64,000 nucleotides of DNA, taken from positions 1 through 64,000 of the forward strand of contig VIIQ02000691.1 in NCBI GenBank assembly GCA_007449985.2. Direction: 5' to 3'. Made by a program: the position numbers and the translations under genes. Within the stretch, counting starts at the first letter, position 1, and the number at the start of each line of letters is the position of its first letter. The notes under the pieces were generated by a model, which saw only the letters and a program-made list of their open reading frames with translations, did no database searches and had not been told where the DNA came from. The DNA is from Desmodesmus armatus. Lineage: Eukaryota > Chlorophyta > Chlorophyceae > Sphaeropleales > Scenedesmaceae. Below are positions 50,467-61,049 of the stretch, one piece after another.

Positions 50467-52803
50467 TTACATAATGATGCCAGCAACATGCCCCTGCACC
50501 TCCGCCCTGCACACTGGGCACTTGAGGCGACCGGGGCCTGAGCGCCGAGCAGAAGAGCAGCGGGCAGCATCCCGCTGCAGCCGCGCAAAGCAGCCCTCAC
50601 AGCACGCCAGGTGCCCGCAGGGCTTGAGCGCAACAGAGCGCGCAGCATCCTGGCAAATGATGCACTCCCGCATTGACTCCTGTGCCTCTGCTTTCAAGGC
50701 CTCGACGTGCACAGTAGCCCCCTGAGTGTGCTGGGACACATCGCCACCCCTGCTGTTCTCTGCAGGAGTATATGTGGATGTGTTGCCTTCACTGCATGCA
50801 CGAGGGACATGCCACCATACGGACAGCCTGATAACTCCCGCCTTGACTGACGCAAACGAGGATTGCAGGAGGGCCTTCACCCCACTCAGCTGCATGCTTA
50901 GCCAGGGCAGTGCATACTGCCTGCACCTACGAAGCTGCACCTTGCAGCCTGCCATATGCAAGAGCAGAGGCGTCCTGTGCACATATAGATGCACAGCAAT
51001 GCGCCGACTGTACTCCAGCACGCAGACCACCAAGACTGCCAAAGCACTGACAAACGATGCAGCCACTGGTGAGCCACTGCCAGACCCCTGAAGTGCACTG
51101 CACACACTATGAAATACAAGTGGCACTTGCGCACTGCAGGCTGCTGGGGTGGCATTGAAGCTCGCAAAATAACAACAAGCCACAAACAGAGGCCCCAGGC
51201 ACACGCATACAGGCAGCATTGCAGTCCATGCCAACTTTGTGTGAGTGGGCAATGAGCATGGTGTAGCCCAGCGGCCCCAATACAGCCAAGCAACAAAGCA
51301 CTGGAAGTCGACGGACACTTGACCATGCTCAAACACTGCCGGCCCCACTTGCATGATCACCCAGAAGCATGCAAAGATGACATGAGTGGAAGACATCATG
51401 CTGGACAGGCTCCTTGCAGCATATGAGCATGCACTGGTGTGGTATGAGCACAGTAAGTGGTCAACTGCATTGACGATCCAGCAGACAAGGTAATTGAAGG
51501 AAATCAGAAGCCATGAGTAACCCTGGCCCTTCTGCGACAAGATTGCATAATCTATTTTGAAGGCAGGGCTACCTGGCAGCAGCACAAGTTGCAGAAGCAC
51601 CACTGGAAAGGTCCAAAACACTTCAAATGGGCCTACCGAGATGGTCCCAGATGCATACAGCCACCTGCTGACCCCCCAGAACTGCAAGGGCGTAGTGAGA
51701 ATTTGCAAGAAGCCTAGGGTAGCCGACACAATGGTTGAACGCAACCACCCCAGCAGCCAGATGCCCATAGCACTGCTTGTGGATATCACTAGCCGGCTGC
51801 CTGCTGCTGCAGCAGCAGCCTGCAGTGCACGGCAACAAAGGGACAACCAAGCAGCTGTGCATCCTGCTGGAGAAGGTATGCTGCTGACGCGTGAGGCGAC
51901 ACCTAGCACCAAGCGCTCCATGTAATCCAGGCTGTCAAAGACAATGTGTGGCTCGACAGCACATGAGCAAACTCCCAGCTCAGCACTGATCCACAGGTGC
52001 AGGTCAGACAGGCGTGCTTTGCTTGCCTCTGTGTTAGCGAGATCCACAAGCACAGCAGAACCAAGATACATAGCATACAGTACCGCCGTAGTGAAGATGG
52101 GCATGGCTGGCACAGCTGAGAAAACAACCAGCAGCATGCTCCACACGAGCCACATCAGCACGTTGTAGCCACCAAAGACCCTCTGCAGCACATACCTCCC
52201 GCTGCATGTCAGTAAGAAGGAGCGCTGTGCATTTAAAAGCCTGATCGCAGCCCTGCCAGCTTGCAGTGCCCCGCCCGACTGCAGCCGCGTCCCCGCCAAC
52301 AGTGCTGCGACACTTGCATACGGCAGCTGGGCGTCCAAACGCATCCTCAAGGACTTGAACTCTGCCACCCAAGGGAACACCTGGGTGATGATTGCCAGCT
52401 GCAGCATGATCATTTCGAACGTCACGATGGCAGCGTGAGCAGCTGTGGCTGCTTGGGGCCATTCTGACAACAGCAGACTCTGGACCATATGCAGCACCAG
52501 GTTCATGAGAATGAGCTTGGTCAAGAAAGTCCAGGTGCAGCACTGCTCCACGCCGTTTGCCAGCACCAGGCCCAGCCTTCCACTGGCTGGCACACGTCCA
52601 GAACCCAGCCATGCCACGCTGCCTGCTGGTGCAACAGCACCACGTGGTGCTGCTGTTGCTGTTGTGCTGTCACCCAACGAGGCTTCAGCTTGCTGATGCA
52701 GCTGTTGTCGTTGCGTCTGTCCAGTGGCCACGGTTCGAAGCTGGTCTGGCTCGTTATCTGAGTCCTTGGCATGTAGCTCACGACTGCCTTTGGTTGGTTC
52801 CAT
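50467..52803 (-). CDS. Multi-pass membrane RING-finger protein (probable E3 ubiquitin ligase), intronless, 778 aa
   Basis: The C-terminal 65 residues are a C3HC4 RING of the IAP/MUL1-like spacing: CIICQ (714-718), then KPCGHLACCEGC and CPVCR. Such RINGs recruit E2 enzymes for ubiquitin transfer. Residues 1-75 are polar. From about 80 to 600 there are many hydrophobic segments (for example LILMNLVLHMVQSLLL, MLQLAIITQVFPWV, LMWLVWSMLLVVF), so the RING is probably held at a membrane facing the cytosol. The whole length aligns with the gene at 60855-63611. Lack of introns is unusual here. The stop codon TAA is embedded in TGTAA (minus strand, 50471-50467), a possible overlapping polyadenylation signal. 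Substrates are unknown. Confidence 0.88.
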   Translation of the reverse strand: MEPTKGSRELHAKDSDNEPDQLRTVATGQTQRQQLHQQAEASLGDSTTATAAPRGAVAPAGSVAWLGSGRVPASGRLGLVLANGVEQCCTWTFLTKLILMNLVLHMVQSLLLSEWPQAATAAHAAIVTFEMIMLQLAIITQVFPWVAEFKSLRMRLDAQLPYASVAALLAGTRLQSGGALQAGRAAIRLLNAQRSFLLTCSGRYVLQRVFGGYNVLMWLVWSMLLVVFSAVPAMPIFTTAVLYAMYLGSAVLVDLANTEASKARLSDLHLWISAELGVCSCAVEPHIVFDSLDYMERLVLGVASRVSSIPSPAGCTAAWLSLCCRALQAAAAAAGSRLVISTSSAMGIWLLGWLRSTIVSATLGFLQILTTPLQFWGVSRWLYASGTISVGPFEVFWTFPVVLLQLVLLPGSPAFKIDYAILSQKGQGYSWLLISFNYLVCWIVNAVDHLLCSYHTSACSYAARSLSSMMSSTHVIFACFWVIMQVGPAVFEHGQVSVDFQCFVAWLYWGRWATPCSLPTHTKLAWTAMLPVCVCLGPLFVACCYFASFNATPAACSAQVPLVFHSVCSALQGSGSGSPVAASFVSALAVLVVCVLEYSRRIAVHLYVHRTPLLLHMAGCKVQLRRCRQYALPWLSMQLSGVKALLQSSFASVKAGVIRLSVWWHVPRACSEGNTSTYTPAENSRGGDVSQHTQGATVHVEALKAEAQESMRECIICQDAARSVALKPCGHLACCEGCFARLQRDAARCSSARRSGPGRLKCPVCRAEVQGHVAGIIM

Positions 52804-53905
52804 GGTTTGAACTGCTGATCAGTGCTGTCGCTGACACCGTTCTCTCTGCTGTGTCGGGGCAACCAGCACCTGCTGCATAAGCAGTGTGAGCTATTGATGT
52901 TGTTAATCAGAAGGACGTCGATAATGTTGACGCATGGGGTTTTCACATCGCCCGGGGTTTTGGTCTGTTGTCGCGACTGCGTCGCCAAGTGAAAACAAAC
53001 AATGCCAACCGCCACTTCGCAACAATTCAGCATTGCGTATTAAATTGTTGGGCCCGAAGTGCTGAGCGCGCCACCATGACGTGAGCCCAATGTTTGCCAA
53101 GGGGGGCACACAGGCAGCAGCAGCTGTGGGGAATGCGTGCCGTGCACACTTACACAGCGGCCTCATCAGTCACGGCAGGTAAGGGGCAAAAATGAGGCAA
53201 ATTCAGGGTTATTGTATCTGGGAGGGAAGCTGCAAGCACATTGCACAACCTGGCCGCTGTTCAACGAGCAAGTCTGTGCAGTGGCCGCAAGCAGCCTGCT
53301 ACTGAGTACCTGCAGCCGCACCAGCATACTACTTGGCAACGCGCACTGTGCTACCAAAATGCCTGCCAGAACTGCACAAAGAGCTCAACACCAGCAGAAC
53401 CCAGGCAGGCTCAGCAGTAGTGGCAGGACGTCAGCCTACGCCACATGCAGATTTGGCCTAGACAGCACCTCCAGTGGGCTTGCATCACCACAATTGCTTG
53501 CTTGCAAGCAGCCAACCAATGTGTGATGGTAGGCAACAGCACTGGCATGTCTTGTGCTGTCTTTTCTGAAGCTGCACATGCATTGCTGGCGTGGGTGCCA
53601 TCAGGCTGAGGTAACGACCCCACAATGACAACACCACACGGTGCATGGAGGTAGCAGGACGTACGTTCATGACAGAGAAGTAGGATCACCATGTACAAAG
53701 GATTGCCCTATTTGGCACACACGACGCAAGCGGTTTGGCCTAGCCATGCAAGTAGCCATGGTCCAGACGCACAACTTCAGCTGCTGCTGCTTTGGAGCGT
53801 TGACCATTCGCAACTGTAGAATCAAACTGCTGGCTGCCACACAAGACACGGCCTTGCTGCACGGCTGCAGGTGGCATTTTGCACACCTCATCCCTGCTGC
53901 TGCTG
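52804..53905. other. Intergenic region, no gene recognised
   Basis: Between the RING gene start and the stop of the oxygenase gene. It must contain the RING promoter and the oxygenase 3' untranslated region. No TGTAA on the minus strand was seen near the oxygenase stop, and no other feature stands out. Confidence 0.45.
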
Positions 53906-56900
53906 CTACTGCTGCTCACGGTCCAGCCTGTACCAGTCAATCTGGACCTCCTCTCCAACATTCGCATAATCGCCTGCAGACGCAAGGGAAAGTGCCATTG
54001 ATTGTTAGTGTGGAACACACCTTTCCATGACATGACATGTGTACACTGAGGCAATCGTTTGCTGCCGTACACAAACAAGCCACAGCTGCTAACCACATAC
54101 ACACATGCTCATGTAGCTGCTGCAGGCGCAATGCTGACAGCATGGCACCATCAGTTGGCATCCCAAGTCCCATATTGACAAGGTCTGTATACACACCTTC
54201 AAAGCGCTTGCGCCTGAATTCGCCCCAGTTGACGGGACGGTAGCTGGCAGCCTTCTCAACTACACGGGAGGGTGTGGTGTAGGATATTGTCAGTATGATG
54301 TCCAAAATGCATTCATATGAAAGTGTGGTGTAGGGGGTTGTTATCACAACATTGTGTGAAAGGCACTGAGCTTGATGGCATACGGTGTGTGGTGTGTGCC
54401 TTGCGTGCGCCTGGGTGCAGCCAAGGTGGCTTCCATCTGCTGACTTTGCTCAACCCCATGACAGTTGGGGCAGCATCTTGTCGAGGATTGTACAGCAGCC
54501 GCAGCTGCAGCCGAAACACTCAGCACAGACAGAGTAAGGAAGAGGGACTGTAGCCCAAACTCGATGTTGACGCATCCGATAACAGTCCACAGGAAAAACA
54601 GGCTGCCAGGAACATGCATGGCATAGCCTGGATCACACAGTCCCACCATGCCCCAGACCAGCATTGTGAACTCAGGCGGCCAACACGGCTCAGCCCAACA
54701 CTCACGCACGAGTCCCATAACACCCAAGTCGAGCATTAATTAGGTTGTTGAGACGCATGCGGTCTGCACGCCACACACCTGCCACGGTCAAGCCAGGGCT
54801 TGGGGCAATGTCTGCCTTGAAGCTAGGGTTGAAGAAGTAGGCACGGGAGTAGCGCTCACACGACACTGACTTCAGCACGCGGTGGTTGCTGGCATAGAAC
54901 GCATCGTTGGTGAAGACCTGCACAGCACAGCACAGCACAGCACAGCTCACCACTAGCACAGCACGGCACGGTGCAGTACAATCTTAAGTCCTCTACGATA
55001 CAACTGTTTGCCAGCAAGTAAAAAAATGCAAAAAAAGTATATGACCCAACTGTTTGCCGCCAACCTGCTACTGCAAATGCAGCAGCCAGAGCTTGCAACA
55101 GACGGCTGAGGGGTGGGGCCCAGCCCCGCTCACTCTTGCTGCTATGCATGTGTGTGGGCAAGCTGCTTGCTCAGGCTGAGCTACTTGCGCACGACATGGT
55201 TGTGATGACTGCAGTGACTACCTAGAGGCTTTCAGCCCTGCACACCTGTGCCATGTCGCCAACGTTGATTGTGAGAGCTCCTGGGATGGGTTGCACAGTG
55301 TACCACTGACCCTCACGTAACACCTGCAGCACAACGTGCAGGCCACGCACCGCTGAGTCGGCTGCCCTTTGGTGGTGCTAGCACAGTGCATGAGGCTGCC
55401 AATTTGACTTAGTAATTTACTGAGCCACCAACAAAGAAAATTACTGGGAATACATGCAGTCAGGAATCCTCGCCCAGCATGGATAGGGCGACAGATAAGC
55501 CTTGCAACCAAGCAAACCACCATTGCAAGATACATCAAGAACTACAGTGACTACCACCAGCAACGAGTGCTGTGTGCGCCGAGAACTGCATGCGCCTTGC
55601 AGACCGAACGGCTGCAAAGAATTATTCGCTGAATGTGCCGCGCACCTGCAGGCCTGGCGTGCTGTCCTGCACCAGCACTGTCAGGAACCCTGCGTCCTTG
55701 TGGGGAGAGATGCCCAGGCTGTCGGCTGCTGCATCAGGGACAATAGGCTGCACGAAACACACGTTCCGTTCGTGTGTCGGAACGCACTTGTTAAGCCTGT
55801 CGTCATGACATGCACTTGATGGTTGTAACTCATGTGTTTAACACAGACACATACGCATAGCATACAAGGCCTGTTGAGGACCGTCCTCAACACGGCGTGT
55901 AGTACCTGGCTGGGGAGTACCTCCAGGAGGTGAAATATAGGGGACATGCTACACAGAGGCAGTTTTCATCTATGCTTCCAGGCAACCTCCCCTTTTGGTA
56001 CGAACATACAGCAGTCGATGCTATGCAGTCAAAGTGGTGCTCACATAGTAGTTGAGCCGCAGGAAGCTTGTGTGTGCAGGCTGGAACATGCTGTCCAGGG
56101 CCCTAGGGTGCAGCCCCAAGCCCAGGGCAAACACCTCCAACAGGCGGAAGGATACTCGAGTCATCTCACGCATGTAGCGCTCGTTGACCTCCCTGCGCAT
56201 GTGATGGTCGAGGCAGGACGTCAGTTATGCGGCGCAGGCAGGCGGGCAGGCGGTGCAGGTAGGCGGGCAACAAAGAGTATAGGTTATGACCAGGTGGGTG
56301 GGCGAGCAAATGTAGCGACAGGCAGGCGATCAGGGTGGGCAAGTAACGATAGGCAGGTGTACGGGTGGATAGGCAGGTGTACGGGTGGGTGTGTAAGACG
56401 GCATGTGGGGAAGGTGCTGGCTGTGGGGCCACCAAGCAGTCTGCATCATGCTCTCCACACTCTGCACCATGTGTTATGTGCAGGCACCTTGACTACAATC
56501 ACAGCAACCGCAGTGCACGTTCACACCTAAACTCTGGGTACTCCTGTGGCCAGCGGTTGTTGCCCTGTGGATCGTAGTTGTCAGGGTGGATGTCTGGGAG
56601 CTCTGGGTTCTGCAGCAGAACAGCAAATGTGTTTGCAAGAAAATAAATAAAACGTGATATATTATTATGATTGTATTTAAATGATATAATATAATATAAT
56701 TTCTCATTATCAATTTTCTACAGGTGTCCGGTAGAGCTGCAGCAGAACAGCAAGGCAACACCAGCAATGGCCACACAAGCAGCAACACCATGTCAAGCCA
56801 GCGGTGCTGCCGCCTTGGGTGCCCGCGGTTGGTGCAAGTTGAGTGCAATCAGAGGGGTCTTGGCAACCATCACCCAGGACACGTGGACAGCGATGCTGGA

Positions 56901-59628
56901 AACCATCTCAAAGCTGCAACACATACAACGCTTGTGCCAAAAATCAACTTGTGCTGCCACATCCGTGCAACTCCTACAGTATCGTGCACCCCTACAGTGT
57001 GACTCAGATTCGGAACCTTGCGGCTGGGCTTTGGAGGGCCCATGAGACTCCCTCATCAGGCAGGCAGTACCTGCAGGCCCTTACTGCATTGTTCGTAAGC
57101 AACATACTCCTAGCAGCATCATACTACTCGAAGAGAGCATCACACTTTCACACAAGTTGCGACAAAGTGTGAGGAAGAGTGTCAGATAATGCCACCTGAA
57201 CACCCGGCAGGCAGTACCTGCACATGTCTGAAGTCAAAGCCCTCCTTGAGGTCCATCTTCTGCTTTGTGAACTCGTCATTGAAGTACCCCATGGAGTTGT
57301 CCTGGCTGCGCTTGGCACCCTGCTTCACATCCAACGGCAGCGCAAAGAACCTGCAGGGCCAGTCCATGCAGCAATGAAGATGTTATAGCAGGCGCCGACA
57401 GCAGACAGAACAACACAGTGCCAACGGCATGCTTTGGTGCAATTCAGAGGCAGCGCAAAGAACCTGCAGGGCCAGACGTTTGTTGCAGCAAAGAAATGAG
57501 GTTACAACAGATGTCCACAGCAGACCAAAGAACACAGTGCCTTGGTGCAATCCAGAGGCAACGCAAAGAAACTGCAGGGACAGGCGTGCAGCATTGCCAA
57601 CAGCAGACAAAACACCACAGTGCCAGTAAGTGATTGATTACTTGCAAATCAATCCCACCACCCCATCACCGCAAGCAGTGGTGATTAAGGATGCTATCTC
57701 CCCCCTGGATACCACAATGAAGACAGGCCCCTAGTGACGCAGCCCACCGCTACCATGGGTTTAAGGACTCCCCAGGTCTAAACCCGCAGCTAAAACCCCT
57801 AAACCCACAGCTAAAACCCTAAACCAACCGCTTCATGACTTCATAATGCTCATCCAGGAGCGGCTGTGCCACCCATGATACAACTATGACAATCACTGAC
57901 AATCATGGGACAGAATCAGGCCCATGTTGATACAGCAACCGCTACTTCAGGGCTCAGGAGTGCAAGTATGCTCCGATGGCTGAAACCCAACAACCCACCG
58001 CTTCATGACTTTGTAGTGCTCATCCAGCAGCTGCTGTGACACTCCACGATACAACTATGACAATCAGGCCCATGTAGATACAGCAAGTGCTACTTCAGGG
58101 TTGAAGAATGCAAGTATGCTCCGTTGGCTGAAACCCAACAAGCCACCGCTTCATGACTTCATAGTGCTCATCCAGCAGCTGCTGTGTTTGGTTTAGGGTT
58201 GATGCAGCCCACCACTTTAGTTCAGGGTTCGGAAAGTAAGTCTAAACCCATAACTGAACCCTAAACCCAACGTTTCATGACTTCATAGTGCTCATCCAGC
58301 AGCTGCTGTGACACTCCATGGTTGACCAGCTGGAGGTGGCTGCATCCCTCACCCGTTGATGCAGCCCACTGCTACTGGGGTTCAGGAACTCTTCCCCCGC
58401 TAAACCCCAAACCCACCGTTTCATGACTTCGTAGTGCTCATCCAACAGCTGCTGTGACACACCATGGTTGACCAGCTGGAAGAACCCCCAGGAGGTGGCT
58501 GCATCCCTCACTTGATCTATCACACTCTGTGACAGCTGCTGCTGACAGCCCTGCAAGCAGCAGCAGAGGGCAGCATGTGGAAGGGATTACGGTACAGGGC
58601 TGACAGGAACAATAGTAGGTAGGTGTAGCCCTGACACAAGCAGAGAACAAGCAGCAGAGCACAACATGCTGCGGCAAGCAGCAGGGCACAGCACGTGTAG
58701 GTGGTGCATATCACTCGGTTTGCAATGCATGCAGCAGCAATGCCATCAATATGTGCCAGCTGCATAACATGCAGAAGGGTTAAGTTCACTACCACTGCTG
58801 CTACTGCTGCTGCTACAGCCCGCTGGCAGTAGGGTGAGTGGCCAGGGACCCATCATGATACCCTTTTCCCAGGGGGGGGGGTGTTCTGGGGGAATTGGTG
58901 GAGATTCACACAAGGATCCCTGCATCTACGTGTTTGGGGTCGCTGATTCCTTGCCCCCTTGCACATTGCAACCCCTGCCCCATGCCAGCACGCCATCATC
59001 ATGTCTTTTTCTGGCCTTCAAGGCCAAGTTTCAGGCCAAGTTCCTGTTCACCCTTTGCCGGCGGTGCCTGTACATGCCAAATATGCCAGTGGTGTTGGTA
59101 CACGCCAAGCATGAAATTCCTTTCATTCATCTGCTGATGTACCCCCTTGCATCGTCTCTTGCATTGTGCCGACTTGACCTCAGCTCGCCTCGAAGTCCCT
59201 TCAGACTATGTTCAGTGTTGAGGGCTGGACTCACACCCATTGTGTGTCCCGTGTGATCCCCCCCCCCCCCACCCCACACACACACACACGGAACACACAC
59301 GCCGCTCTGGTTGCAGCTGGATTGACCGGAACGTGATGCATGTGTGTTGTGCATGTAGCTGGCTACTGCCTAAATGAATTCATGCCACACATTCAACATC
59401 CAGGCGCATTGTGGGGCACCATTGGTCATCCCTTTCTCGCGGAACAGTAACACCCCTTCCTCCCAGAGTGCTTGCTCCGCCATGATGGTGCTGAGTCACC
59501 TACAGCTACAGCCAACTGCTGCTGTTGAGTTCAACACTCTGACTGACCTGCTCCAGGAAACCTCCAACATCAATGACAGGCACCCCCTCCAGCAATGGCT
59601 CCGCCTGCTGGCCGCTGCCAACTGTCAT
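53906..59628 (-). CDS. 2-oxoglutarate/Fe(II) oxygenase, isopenicillin-N-synthase-like, 342 aa
   Basis: Ten exons: 59628-59548, 58550-58417, 57350-57218, 56609-56527, 56192-56045, 55747-55646, 55323-55246, 54917-54779, 54259-54197 and 53973-53906, all in frame. The N-terminal DIOX_N region has VPVIDVGGFL (16-25) and WGFFQLVNHGV. The catalytic domain has the iron ligands HKD (H209, D211) in ISPHKDAGFL and H265 in ASNHRVLKS, and the 2-oxoglutarate-binding RxS (R275, S277) in ERYSRAYFF. The tail VQIDWYRLD is common in algal and fungal members. The family oxidises small molecules (hormones, flavonoid-like or beta-lactam-type substrates in other organisms); the substrate here cannot be told. An in-frame TAG lies upstream of the chosen ATG. 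Introns 1 and 2 carry exon-edge copies in tandem. Confidence 0.93.
57421..57590 (-). repeat. Two copies of the 5' edge of oxygenase exon 3 in intron 2
   Basis: The exon 3 start with its CTGCAG acceptor (57331-57365) recurs at about 57445-57480 and 57550-57585 with a few mismatches, each with flanking intron sequence (ACAGTGCC..., GCAGAC...AACAC). The spacing is about 105-115 bp. Confidence 0.88.
57828..58470 (-). repeat. 3' edge of oxygenase exon 2 repeated five times in tandem
   Basis: The true exon end (58417-58470) is followed downstream by copies at about 58270-58350, 58146-58190, 58003-58050 and 57835-57880. Units of about 120-165 bp include exon sequence coding LLDEHYEVMKR plus the adjoining intron with GGGTTT-type motifs. 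Three copies keep a GT at the donor position; the nearest has AACG|TTGG. All lie in intron 2 of the model. Confidence 0.92.
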
Positions 59629-60854
59629 GCTGTCCTGCAGCTGCAGCAGCTCCTATTGCAACTGACGTGCACGTTGGGCACCAGACAAGGCCTGCTGAAC
59701 AACCTCAAAACGATCTACTGACAAAGTAAGCTGTTTGATCACCAAGTGAAGTGAACTGAAGTGCCTGCAGAAGCTGAGTGCAGGGCCAGTACTGCAGGGG
59801 ATGGGCTGAGTGGGGGAGGGGCAGAACCTGTGGGTGATCGGGTGCCCTGAGGGAATGTTCAGGGGGTTAATTCGCCGATCGTGAGGTGCAGGCAACCCGC
59901 CGCAGACTTGAGGAACGCGACAGTAGATCAACGGACAACGCTCTTTTGCAGCCTGAAAGGCGTGAGATACATCTGCACGTCAAGTGCAAGCTCCAAGCGT
60001 TCATGCCTGTCGAAATCAGGCTGTGCTGTCCATGGAACGCTTGATCCATGGACGGCGTAAACGGCTGTGATGCTCGGCCCCCAAGTGCCAAAGATAGGCG
60101 AGACCTTGGACCAAAGTTTCTCAGGAAAAGAGCCGAACTGAGTGTCTTGTCGTCCTTCGTACTTACTAGGGTTGCAGTTGGTGCAGTTGGTGCTGTCAGA
60201 GTGCATTTGGGCGCTGTTTCCTGACCTGCGACTGCACAATGTTTGCCTAGACTACTAATATGGCCAATTATAGCCTTTCTTCTTCTTATAAGCTGAGGAG
60301 ATGGGTCAGCAGGCTGGAAACAGCTGCAGGTCTCCTGAGGCTGCCTTACTAAGTTAAGCCTAAGTTAGGCCCAGACGCATGCAGAATAGGGTGGCAGTCA
60401 ATTTCTGCTGCAGGGCTACTGGGCAGCAGGGGTAGTAAGGGCCCTTACTACCCCTGCTGGGCAGAATGTATTTTTGGATGCAGAAGATTAGGCAAGAATA
60501 AGCATATCCAACACTGCTTCATCTACAGCAGTGTCACTAGTGTCACTACCGGTAGTGTGACAGCACTGTCATGGTTTACTGGGCTGTGACTACATAGCAA
60601 TCTCATTGGCAACACGGCTCCAGCCATACGGCCGAAAGACGTTCGTTGAAGTTGCCGTTTCGCTTGACGTCTTCCAGACGGCTTCAGCACTACCGAAAGA
60701 TTCTGCGATCTGTGGGATGAACACTTCGCCTCTGCTTCACCTTCAACTCACGTGTGGCCATACATAAGGCTAATTAGTCTCAAGAGCAGTTGCGCACCTC
60801 ACCGCAGTTGACAACAACCAGGTTGCAGCTGACTGTACAGAGCAGTGCACTCAC
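59629..60854. other. Intergenic divergent region, no gene recognised
   Basis: About 1.2 kb between the oxygenase start (-) and the RING gene start (+), serving as both upstream regions. Short inverted and direct repeats of TAGTGTCAC and TACCGGTA type lie around 60530-60570. No TATA box or other clear site is seen. Confidence 0.5.
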
Positions 60855-60980
60855 ATGGGCAGGGCCAAAAGCAGCCGTTCCCCGGAGTCCCAGCAGTGCC
60901 AAGATCAGCAGCAAAGTCTGAACGCTGGACAGGCGCAACAGCAGCAGCAGCAAGTGCAGGCTCTCCGGTCCGAGGGTGCC

Positions 60981-61049
<69 letters not shown>

